Below are positions 1-6,618 of a DNA stretch of 22,956 nt, one piece after another. Position 1 is the stretch's first letter, and every line of letters starts with the position of its first letter. The notes below the pieces were generated by a model. It was not told the DNA's origin. It was given only the letters and a program-made list of their open reading frames with translations, and made no database searches. Source of the DNA: Akkermansiaceae bacterium UBA4589 (GTDB taxonomy: Bacteria; Verrucomicrobiota; Verrucomicrobiia; Verrucomicrobiales; Akkermansiaceae); contig DGJT01000043.1 of the NCBI GenBank assembly GCA_002387565.1, positions 1-22,956 on the forward strand. Reading direction: 5' to 3'. A program made the translations under genes and the position numbers.

Positions 1-210
1 TGCTACTTTGAAAGGCTCACTAAGGCTTTCAATAGTTTCAAGTGCATTGAGCTCTTCTGCGGCGGCACTAAAACCACGCTTCATACCAATACCATGATCA
101 CCATCACCAAGAAGGCGATCAGCTTCTGAGAGCATAGGCTCATTTTCGATAATGATCTCAGTAATTGCTAAGAGCATCTGTTTTGCTTGTTCTGGTGTTA
201 AGTTTGCCAT
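1..210 (-). CDS. dhaL: Dihydroxyacetone kinase ADP/ATP-binding subunit DhaL (partial, N-terminal 70 residues)
   Basis: I read this ORF directly from the minus strand. It starts at the ATG at 210-208 and runs off the left edge of the window. The protein opens MANLTPEQAKQMLLAITEII and reaches LLGDGDHGIGMKRGF at about residues 33-47. The DGDHG motif supplies Mg2+/nucleotide-binding aspartates of the DhaL (Dak2) family. DhaL carries the nucleotide that phosphorylates dihydroxyacetone bound covalently on DhaK. It sits just downstream of dhaK but behind a terminator-like hairpin, so it may also use its own promoter. Whether this is a PTS-dependent (ADP-bound) or ATP-dependent version cannot be decided, because most of the protein and any DhaM gene lie outside the window. 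Confidence 0.9.
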   Translation of the reverse strand, partial: MANLTPEQAKQMLLAITEIIIENEPMLSEADRLLGDGDHGIGMKRGFSAAAEELNALETIESLSEPFKVA

Positions 211-249
211 AATTTGTCTTATAAATTAATAAATAAATTGTGTAAGCAA

Positions 250-279
250 TCTATAATGGTCTTTTATTTTTGCAAGCAA
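250..279 (-). promoter_or_regulatory. Possible sigma70-type promoter for dhaL
   Basis: On the minus strand, TTGCTT (279-274) and TATAGA (255-250) are separated by 18 bases, 40 bp before the dhaL ATG and just after the dhaK terminator. The boxes are reasonable but not perfect, and AT-rich spacers give chance matches. Confidence 0.35.
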
Positions 280-308
280 ATAAGATAAAAAATTGGGGTA
301 AAGCGACT

Positions 309-340
309 ATTAAAACAACAAAAGCTCCCCGAAGAGAGCT
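309..340 (-). terminator. Intrinsic terminator after dhaK with UUCG tetraloop
   Basis: On the minus strand AGCTCTC (340-334) pairs with GGGAGCT (329-323) across a TTCG loop. This gives a 7-bp stem with one G-U pair, closed by the very stable C(UUCG)G tetraloop. A T-rich tail (TTTTGTTGTTTTA) follows directly. It lies 29 bp after the dhaK stop codon and 113 bp before dhaL, so it should end or attenuate the aldolase-icd-dhaK transcript. Confidence 0.8.
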
Positions 341-368
341 CTTGCTTAATTCAATTGATACAAAAATA

Positions 369-1364
369 CTAATTCTTTGTATAACCTAATGATGCAGCTG
401 GCATATCCCAGTACTGCTTGAGTTCATCATCAAGTTTGGTGAGAGTTACTGAAACTCCAGCCATTTCCTGACAAGTCACGATTGGACCTACGATGACATC
501 ATAAATATTAATGCCTTTTTCAGCTAAAATTTCTTTACACTTTCTAAGTACAATTAAGCATTCCATCATGGTGGTAGCACCTAAGCTATTTACAAAGAGT
601 ACGACATCACAACCTTGTTCAAACTCTAAATCATCAGCAAAAATGTATTTCAATAACATTTCTGTAATATCATCAGCAGGTTGCATTTTTTCAGTACCAA
701 TACCACGCTCACCGTGCATACCAATACCAAAACCAATTTCGTCTTCAGCCAATTCAAAGGTAGGCGCGCCTGTTGCAGGGATAGAACCCGGAGCGAGAGC
801 TACACCAATTGTACGTGTCATATCATTGGCTTTTTGAGCGATACGCTTAAGTTCTGCAAGAGAATCAACCACGTTAGACGCTGCACCCGCAAGTTTAACC
901 ACAGGCACAAGACCTGCGATACCGCGACGGTTACCTTTTTCTGTAAGAGGAGCTGAGGCCACATCATCAGCGATGAGTACGGTTTCAACTTCGATGTCTT
1001 CGTCGTCTGCAAAATCAGCACCAAGACCAAAATTCATCACATCACCAGCATAGTTGCCATAGAGGTATAAAACACCATTACCTTGGTCGATAGCTTCTGT
1101 AGCATCGAGCACGATATTGGGGGGCGGTGCTGCAAAAATGTCACCACAAGCAGCTCCATCAGCCATGTTATCACCTACCAAACCGTGGTAAATAGGCTCG
1201 TGACCAGCTCCACCACCAACAAGTAAGGCTACTTTGCCTTTTTTGATGTCAGTTTTGACTACACTAGCTTTGCCTACTTTTTTGACGGCACCGTTATAAG
1301 CAACGACCAAGCCATCGATAAGCTCAGCTGCTGCTTTATTTGGATCGTTAATTAATTTTTTCAT
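369..1364 (-). CDS. dhaK: Dihydroxyacetone kinase substrate-binding subunit DhaK
   Basis: The product is 331 residues, slightly shorter than E. coli DhaK (about 356). It is the Dak1-fold subunit that binds dihydroxyacetone (or a related C3/C4 ketose) as a hemiaminal on a histidine and presents it to DhaL. Visible landmarks are VGGGAGHEP at residues 49-57, the active-site Asp in GNYAGDVMNF at about 108, and the substrate-binding His in GIGMHGERGI at about 217. All match the positions expected for an active enzyme. It follows icd by 45 bp on the same strand and is the last gene before a strong hairpin terminator. The start is ATG with no Shine-Dalgarno sequence. Some Dak1 homologues act on erythrulose rather than dihydroxyacetone, so the exact substrate is open. 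Confidence 0.93.
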   Translation of the reverse strand: MKKLINDPNKAAAELIDGLVVAYNGAVKKVGKASVVKTDIKKGKVALLVGGGAGHEPIYHGLVGDNMADGAACGDIFAAPPPNIVLDATEAIDQGNGVLYLYGNYAGDVMNFGLGADFADDEDIEVETVLIADDVASAPLTEKGNRRGIAGLVPVVKLAGAASNVVDSLAELKRIAQKANDMTRTIGVALAPGSIPATGAPTFELAEDEIGFGIGMHGERGIGTEKMQPADDITEMLLKYIFADDLEFEQGCDVVLFVNSLGATTMMECLIVLRKCKEILAEKGINIYDVIVGPIVTCQEMAGVSVTLTKLDDELKQYWDMPAASLGYTKN

Positions 1365-1409
1365 GATTCGTTGTGATAATTTTTAAACTATAAATAGAAT
1401 AATAAGCAA

Positions 1410-3635
1410 TTAAAAGTTATTAATAACATTATTAAAGCTTTCACTAGCACGCATTGCTTGAGCGGCAAGTTCTTCATCTTCGCGGTAGTAACCACCAATA
1501 TTCACAGGTGAACCTTGAGCGTCTTCTAGCTCTTTGATGCACTGAGCTTCTTGCTGTGCTAACTCCGCATAAAGAGGAGTAAACTGAGCTTTTATTTCAG
1601 CATCATCTTCCTGATTAGCTAGAGCCTCTGCCCAGTATAGAGCGATATAGAAATGACTACCCCTATTATCAAGTTGTCCTACTTTGCGTAATGGGCTCTT
1701 ATTGTTATTAAGAAGCTTACCTGTTGCTAAATCTAAAGCTGTTGCCAATACTTGAGCCTTAGCGTTATCCTCTACTTGGCTTAGATGCTCCAAAGAAACT
1801 GCAAGCGCGAGAAATTCACCGAGTGAATCCCATCTAAGGTGACCTTCTTCAACAAATTGTTGCACATGTTTAGGAGCTGAACCACCTGCACCTGTTTCAA
1901 AGAGTCCACCACCGTTCATCAATGGTACGATAGAGAGCATCTTGGCAGATGTGCCTAACTCTAAAATAGGGAATAAATCAGTAAGATAGTCACGTAGAAC
2001 ATTACCTGTAACTGAAATCGTGTTTTCACCTGCTTTGACACGCTCAAGAGTGTAAGAAGTCGCCTCTGTTGGAGAGAGAATCTTGATATCTAAATCTGTG
2101 GTATCGTAATCTTTTAAGTAGAGATTTACTTTTTCAATGAGTTGGGCATCGTGTGCGCGGTTCGCATCTAACCAGAATACAGTTGGCCATTGTGTGGCTT
2201 GAGCTCTTGATACAGCTAATTTTACCCAGTTTTGGATAGGTAAGTCTTTGACCTGACAAGCTCTCCAGATATCGCCCTGTTCTACAGTGTGTTCGGTGAG
2301 CGTGTTACCCTCAGCATCAATAATTTTTACGACTCCGTTAGCTGGAATCTCAAATGTTTTATCATGTGAGCCGTACTCCTCTGCTTTTTGTGCCATGAGG
2401 CCTACATTAGGCACTGTACCCATAGTCGTAGGGTCAAAGGCTCCATGTTTTTTACAAAAATCAATAGTAGCGGCATAAACACCCGCATAACTACTATCAG
2501 GAATCACCGCCTTAGTGTCTGCTTGCTCACCTTGTGCATTCCACATCTGACCAGAAGTTCTAATCATGGCAGGCATTGAAGCATCAATAATAATATCAGA
2601 AGGCACATGCAAGTTTGTGATACCTTTGTCTGAGTCAACCATAGCTAAATCAGGGTTCTGAGCATAAATAGCTTCTATATCTGCATTGATTTGCGTTTGT
2701 TTGTCTGCTGGTAGAGTTGCGATTTTCTCGATGAGATTGCCAAAACCGTTTTTAAAATCTACATCCAAATCAGCTAACACATCAGCGTGCTTAGCCACTA
2801 AATCTTTGAAAAATACCGAAACAGCATGGCCAAAGATAATTGGGTCTGAGACCTTCATCATGGTGGCTTTCATGTGTAATGAGTACAACACACCTTGAGC
2901 TTTAGCGTCTGCTACTTGCTCTTCGAGGAAAGCTAAGAGTGCTTTTTTGCTCATCACTGTAGCATCTATCACTTCTTTGGCTTGTAAAGCTATGCCTTTT
3001 TTGAGAGTGAGGCTGCTGCCATCTTCTTGAGTAAGTTCAATGCTAACTGTAGTTGCTTGTTCAACAGTGACTGATTGCTCGTTATGTGCAAAATCACCAC
3101 TAGTCATCGTAGCTACATGAGTTTTTGAATCTGCTGACCAAGCACCCATTGAATGAGGGTTACTTTTGGCATAGTTTTTAACGGCATTAGGAGCACGTCT
3201 ATCTGAATTACCTTCTCTAAGTACTGGGTTTACAGCTGAACCTTTGACCTCATTGTATTTACTCGCAATCGCTTTCTCCTCTTCGGTTTGAGGATCATCA
3301 GGAAAGCTTGGTATAGCATAACCTTGCTCTTGCAATTCTTTAATCGCAGCTTTGAGCTGAGGAATTGAAGCTGAGATATTAGGAAGTTTAATAACATTGG
3401 CTTCTGCTGTTTTAACAATTTTACCTAATTGAGCTAGAGCGTCTGGAGTTTGCTGCTCTTCGCTCAAGTATTCTGGGAATTTACAGAGAATTCTAGCTGC
3501 TAATGAAATATCCTTGAGCTCTATTTCAATATTAGCTTTAGCTGTAAAAGCCTTAACAATAGGTAGAAATGAATAGGTAGCAAGCAATGGAGCTTCGTCT
3601 GTTTTTGTATAGATAATGGTAGATTTCTTACTCAT
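1410..3635 (-). CDS. icd: Monomeric NADP-dependent isocitrate dehydrogenase
   Basis: The product is 741 residues, the length of the monomeric IDH family (Azotobacter/Corynebacterium type), which is unrelated in size to the 400-residue dimeric enzyme. It oxidatively decarboxylates isocitrate to 2-oxoglutarate and makes NADPH in the cytoplasm. Family landmarks are the start SKKSTIIYTKTDEAPLLATYSFLPI, read here in two overlapping parts, NPVLREGNSDRRAP at about 136-149, LHMKATMMKVSDPIIFGH at about 253-270, DIIIDASMPAMIR in the middle and the C-terminal LDNRGSHFYIALYWA. The gene lies between the aldolase/dehydrogenase gene (20 bp upstream) and dhaK (45 bp downstream), so it is probably cotranscribed with both. 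That is an unusual place for a TCA-cycle gene. The start is ATG without a Shine-Dalgarno site. Confidence 0.96.
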   Translation of the reverse strand: MSKKSTIIYTKTDEAPLLATYSFLPIVKAFTAKANIEIELKDISLAARILCKFPEYLSEEQQTPDALAQLGKIVKTAEANVIKLPNISASIPQLKAAIKELQEQGYAIPSFPDDPQTEEEKAIASKYNEVKGSAVNPVLREGNSDRRAPNAVKNYAKSNPHSMGAWSADSKTHVATMTSGDFAHNEQSVTVEQATTVSIELTQEDGSSLTLKKGIALQAKEVIDATVMSKKALLAFLEEQVADAKAQGVLYSLHMKATMMKVSDPIIFGHAVSVFFKDLVAKHADVLADLDVDFKNGFGNLIEKIATLPADKQTQINADIEAIYAQNPDLAMVDSDKGITNLHVPSDIIIDASMPAMIRTSGQMWNAQGEQADTKAVIPDSSYAGVYAATIDFCKKHGAFDPTTMGTVPNVGLMAQKAEEYGSHDKTFEIPANGVVKIIDAEGNTLTEHTVEQGDIWRACQVKDLPIQNWVKLAVSRAQATQWPTVFWLDANRAHDAQLIEKVNLYLKDYDTTDLDIKILSPTEATSYTLERVKAGENTISVTGNVLRDYLTDLFPILELGTSAKMLSIVPLMNGGGLFETGAGGSAPKHVQQFVEEGHLRWDSLGEFLALAVSLEHLSQVEDNAKAQVLATALDLATGKLLNNNKSPLRKVGQLDNRGSHFYIALYWAEALANQEDDAEIKAQFTPLYAELAQQEAQCIKELEDAQGSPVNIGGYYREDEELAAQAMRASESFNNVINNF

Positions 3636-3655
3636 AATGTATGTATTGCCTAAAT

Positions 3656-5620
3656 TTAAATAATTCTATCGTTACCTCCATCAACTGGGAATTGAGCCCC
3701 TGTCGTTTTTCCAAAAACAGCGGTCGATAATAAAGCTACGGCATTACCAATATCTTTAGATTTAATTTCAGTTTTTAAGAGGTTTTTTGTTTTGTATTCC
3801 TCAACTGTCATGTTGTAACGAGCTGCAGAACGTTCGAGGTTTTCCTGTGTCCAAAGTTTGGTGTCAAATACAGCATCAGGATGCACGACATTGACACGCA
3901 CGCCTTTAGGAGCAAGCTCAAGAGCTGCTACACGAGCAAGCTGAGTTAAAGCTGCTTTAGAACATGAGTAACTAGCTGCACCCGGTCCTGGAGCGCCTAC
4001 ATTACGTGAACCAATCATAATAATTGAGCTATCAATTCCTTCTTTCAAGTAAGGGATGACATGACGCATCAAAATCTGATGAGAGGTCAAGTTAACTGCC
4101 ATCGCTTTATCCCAATTAGATTGCTCTAAATCTTCAAGATACTGACCTGCAGTAAAGATACCCACATTAGAGACTACTACGTCTAAACCACCATGTGTTT
4201 CGATGATTTCTAAAATAAGCTTAGATAATTCTGCTTCGTCAGTGAGGTTCAGCTGGCGACCATTAGCGCCAATACTGTCCATAGCTTCGATAATTTCTGG
4301 GCTTAAGTCAGCACCATAAACCACGGCTCCTTGTTCTTTAAGTGATTCAGCACAAGCAAATCCAATACCAGCACATGAGCCAGTGACAAGAGCTACTTTG
4401 CCTTGGAGTCCTCCACCTGCTGCTTTAGCTCCCTTGAGCTTAGCTTGTTCAAGTTCCCAGTACTCAACATCAAAGATATCTTTGGCACTAAGAGCTTTCC
4501 AGCCACCTGTGGCTTCTGCTAACTGAATAGTATCATAGGTATGTTTTGCAATATCTGAAATGATTTTGGCGTCTTTCTCACTATTACCAAAACTCATGAC
4601 ACCGTGATTAGGAATAATTGCAAATTTAGGAGCTTGATCGAGAATGGTTTCACCCTCTTGGCAAGATTCAAAATAACTTTTGTAATCAGCTACATATTGA
4701 TCTACTGCTTCTGTTGCATCACCATCAATAAACACAGGAATGCGTTTAGTCCGGATTGAATGATCAGGAGTTAATGGGCCTTGAGTTGCAATCTCTTTGG
4801 CGTTAGGTAAGTTAGCGAAACCAACAGCTTCATTTGAGCTATCAAGTAAGCCTACTTGGGCAGCTCCTTTTGCTTTTGATACAGCTTTACGAATACGTGC
4901 AATTTGTAAATGGTCGAGGCTAGGCTCTGCTGTGGCTTTATAATCACCAGCCTTGGCTAATAAATAGTCTTCTGCTTCTGCTACGAGTTTAATCATTAAA
5001 TCGTAACTAGTTTTTGCGTCATTATGGAAAGTGAAAATACCGTGATTCATAAGAATCATACCCTCGATACCGTCCCAATCTTGACCTTCGATAATTTCTG
5101 CGACTGTTTTAGCTAGAATAAAACCAGGCATTACGTAAGGCACAACGATCACACGCTTGCCAAATACCTCTTGCACACGGGCTTCGCCATCAGGGTTATT
5201 GGTAAGAGCTACGATAGCATTAGCGTGAGTATGATCTACATACTTGAATGGGAGAATAGCATGCAAAATAGCTTCTACTGATGGGCTTGGAGCATAAGGG
5301 TTGAGCATAGCTGCTCTTTGCTCACGAACCATTTGTGTATCTGTAAGATCAGCACATTGAGCAAGCTGGAGGAGTACATCCATTTTAACAGGAGCAAAAC
5401 CTGCCTCTTCTATAGTTCCTAAATCCCAACCACTGCCTTTAATATGTAAAACATCTACATCATTGCCAAAGAAATCTTTTTCTACTGATTTCACAGAAGT
5501 ATTACCTCCTCCGTGGAGTACTAACTCAGGGTCAGCACCAAGCACACGTGAACTATATACTCTAGTAGGTAAATCACCTTTAAACTTACTTGCCTCTTCG
5601 GCGTTCCATAGGTTTTTCAT
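3656..5620 (-). CDS. Bifunctional class II aldolase / short-chain dehydrogenase (RhaEW-like: rhamnulose-1-phosphate aldolase/lactaldehyde dehydrogenase)
   Basis: The product is a 654-residue two-domain fusion. Residues about 15-225 are a class II aldolase/adducin domain with HGGGNTS at 36-42, the metal-binding pair HTH at 130-132 and a third ligand His in MNHGIF at 193. Residues about 405-654 are a Rossmann short-chain dehydrogenase with TGSCAGIG at 413-420, NVG at 485-487, catalytic Ser 538 and YSCSK (Tyr 551/Lys 555). The same architecture is known in RhaEW (YuxG) of Bacillus subtilis (about 689 residues), where the aldolase cleaves L-rhamnulose-1-phosphate to DHAP and L-lactaldehyde and the SDR half oxidises the lactaldehyde. 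It is the first gene of a run with icd and dhaK. The exact ketose cannot be read from sequence; the DhaK/L neighbours make a non-phosphorylated ketose or another deoxy-sugar possible. Confidence 0.88.
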   Translation of the reverse strand: MKNLWNAEEASKFKGDLPTRVYSSRVLGADPELVLHGGGNTSVKSVEKDFFGNDVDVLHIKGSGWDLGTIEEAGFAPVKMDVLLQLAQCADLTDTQMVREQRAAMLNPYAPSPSVEAILHAILPFKYVDHTHANAIVALTNNPDGEARVQEVFGKRVIVVPYVMPGFILAKTVAEIIEGQDWDGIEGMILMNHGIFTFHNDAKTSYDLMIKLVAEAEDYLLAKAGDYKATAEPSLDHLQIARIRKAVSKAKGAAQVGLLDSSNEAVGFANLPNAKEIATQGPLTPDHSIRTKRIPVFIDGDATEAVDQYVADYKSYFESCQEGETILDQAPKFAIIPNHGVMSFGNSEKDAKIISDIAKHTYDTIQLAEATGGWKALSAKDIFDVEYWELEQAKLKGAKAAGGGLQGKVALVTGSCAGIGFACAESLKEQGAVVYGADLSPEIIEAMDSIGANGRQLNLTDEAELSKLILEIIETHGGLDVVVSNVGIFTAGQYLEDLEQSNWDKAMAVNLTSHQILMRHVIPYLKEGIDSSIIMIGSRNVGAPGPGAASYSCSKAALTQLARVAALELAPKGVRVNVVHPDAVFDTKLWTQENLERSAARYNMTVEEYKTKNLLKTEIKSKDIGNAVALLSTAVFGKTTGAQFPVDGGNDRII

Positions 5621-5657
5621 AATATTGTTATTGTAAAATTTAGTCTATAAAAAGTAA

Positions 5658-5698
5658 AAGCGTCAGAGTTGATTATAAAATAAAGAACTCTAACGCTT
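5658..5698 (-). promoter_or_regulatory. 13-bp inverted repeat upstream of the aldolase operon (terminator or operator)
   Basis: The arms 5658-5670 and 5686-5698 are complementary over 13 bases, with one position that is a C/A mismatch on the plus strand but a G-U pair in minus-strand RNA. This favours an RNA hairpin on the minus strand. The loop is 15 bases and contains a perfect TATAAT (minus strand, 5678-5673). A short T-rich stretch (TTTTACTTTTTA) follows the second arm. It can be read as the terminator of rplY or as an operator bracketing the -10 box of the aldolase-icd-dhaK promoter. I cannot find a good -35 box at the right distance. Confidence 0.5.
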
Positions 5699-5703
5699 CT
5701 ATT

Positions 5704-5721
5704 GTCTTACTAAAATAAGAC
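5704..5721 (-). repeat. Perfect 6-bp hairpin in the rplY-aldolase spacer
   Basis: GTCTTA (5704-5709) and TAAGAC (5716-5721) are perfectly complementary around a six-base loop. It is the middle one of three consecutive inverted repeats in this 191-bp spacer. It could be part of a structured 3' or 5' untranslated RNA. On its own it could be chance. Confidence 0.35.
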
Positions 5722-5725
5722 TTTG

Positions 5726-5803
5726 TTGATGATGTAGTTGAACCTTAGTGAGTTATTGCAACTTAAGTTCCAGTGTAAACAAGAACTAAATTAACATCAT
5801 CAA
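5726..5803 (-). repeat. Long-range inverted repeat just after the rplY stop codon
   Basis: TTGATGATGT at 5726-5735 is a perfect complement of ACATCATCAA at 5794-5803. Inside it, 5738-5749 can pair imperfectly with 5761-5772, again with one position that is a G-U pair only in minus-strand RNA. This would form a two-tier stem right behind the rplY stop codon (5812). No T-run follows, so it does not look like a simple terminator. Confidence 0.35.
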
Positions 5804-5811
5804 TTGAATTA

Positions 5812-6423
5812 TTATCCTTCTCCTTCGGCTGCGGCTTCGCCTTCACCACTAGTAGCCGCTGCACTAGTAGCCGCTCTAGTCTTAGCAACAAGAGCAAGAA
5901 CAACGTCGTCGTTAAAGCGTGTTTTGATACCTTCTGGCAAAGTAATCTGTCTTACTTTTCTAACATCACCTACGTTTAAGTCAGTAACATCAATTTCAAT
6001 TTTAGTAGGAAGATCTTTTGGTAAACAAGTAATCGGTAATTTGTAAACAAGGCGCTGAAGAAGACCACCGGCTTTTACACCAACTGCTTCACCCGTGAAT
6101 ACAACAGGAACCTTAGTTTTAATAATTTGCTTATCGTTGATAGCAAGGAAATCGACATGTAAGATAGCTTTAGTAATAGGATGTACTTGCAAGTCTTGGA
6201 TAAATACTTTGATTTCTTTACCCTCGCCTTTCAGCGTTACGATAATATTAGCACAAAGGTGCTGCTTAATGAGATTGTTAAACTCTTTCTCATTGATAAC
6301 GATAAACACGTTATCCTGTCCTTTACCGTAAATAACTGCTGGTACATTGCCTGCGTTACGTATCTCAGTAAGATTACTCTTACCGCCTTGGTCTTTAAGT
6401 ATGAATGAAAGCTCTGTAGCCAT
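5812..6423 (-). CDS. rplY: 50S ribosomal protein L25/general stress protein Ctc
   Basis: The product is 203 residues, the long two-domain form of bL25 (CTC/TL5 type), which binds 5S rRNA in the large subunit. Residues about 1-92 form the 5S-binding L25 domain (RNAGNVPAVIYGKG at about 22-35 and KAILHVDFLAI at about 86-96). Residues about 97-187 form the CTC domain (VPVVFTGEAVGVKAGG and DVRKVRQITLPEGI). The C-terminus is an Ala/Thr/Ser run followed by an acidic GEGEAAAEGEG tail, a common feature of this family. It lies downstream of prs and purT, the classic prs-rplY neighbourhood with one extra gene. It has a 195-bp leader of its own, an ATG start and no Shine-Dalgarno site. Confidence 0.95.
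   Translation of the reverse strand: MATELSFILKDQGGKSNLTEIRNAGNVPAVIYGKGQDNVFIVINEKEFNNLIKQHLCANIIVTLKGEGKEIKVFIQDLQVHPITKAILHVDFLAINDKQIIKTKVPVVFTGEAVGVKAGGLLQRLVYKLPITCLPKDLPTKIEIDVTDLNVGDVRKVRQITLPEGIKTRFNDDVVLALVAKTRAATSAAATSGEGEAAAEGEG
5847..5875. repeat. 15-bp tandem duplication in the rplY tail
   Basis: CACTAGTAGCCGCT occurs at 5847-5860 and again at 5862-5875. It encodes two successive Ala-Ala-Thr-Ser repeats on the minus strand. The in-frame duplication lies in the disordered tail of L25 and is probably neutral slippage. Confidence 0.75.
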
Positions 6424-6618
6424 TTTACTATTCTAATTAATTGTTAATATTACTTTTCTACTGATTTCAGCTGAAAAGGAGGTGCAAGGTAGCTACCATC
6501 CCTTATTAAGTCAACAACAAATTTACTTTTTGCCCCGCTAAATAGAGCTTAATTATCGAGCATTTGAGCTATACTTATTATTTTAGCTTTTTACCCTCTT
6601 TGAAAAGAGAATTAAAAA
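6424..6618 (-). promoter_or_regulatory. rplY leader with promoter-like boxes, hairpin and anti-Shine-Dalgarno-like sequence
   Basis: This 195-bp gap between purT and rplY holds no ORF. On the minus strand TTGACT (6514-6509) and TACCTT (6491-6486) are 17 bases apart; the -35 box is good and the -10 box poor. Just downstream, 6484-6474 reads CACCTCCTTTT, the sequence typical of the 3' end of 16S rRNA. It overlaps the first arm of a hairpin (6478-6473 with 6458-6453, plus an inner stem around an AAAT loop), so the two states may exclude each other. A palindrome GGTAGCTACC lies at 6488-6497. The remainder (6520-6618) is AT-rich, with a weak CTCTTT/AAAGAG inverted repeat near 6600. Confidence 0.4.

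Noticed and set aside
511..956. Two overlapping plus-strand ORFs opposite dhaK
   Set aside because: Both are antisense to conserved DhaK motifs, overlap each other and have no domain.
6474..6484. AAAAGGAGGTG on the plus strand as a ribosome binding site for an unannotated plus-strand gene
   Set aside because: No start codon at proper spacing and no open frame follows on the plus strand.
6594..6610. CTCTTT/AAAGAG inverted repeat after purT as a terminator
   Set aside because: The stem is short, the loop is too tight and no T-run follows on the minus strand.
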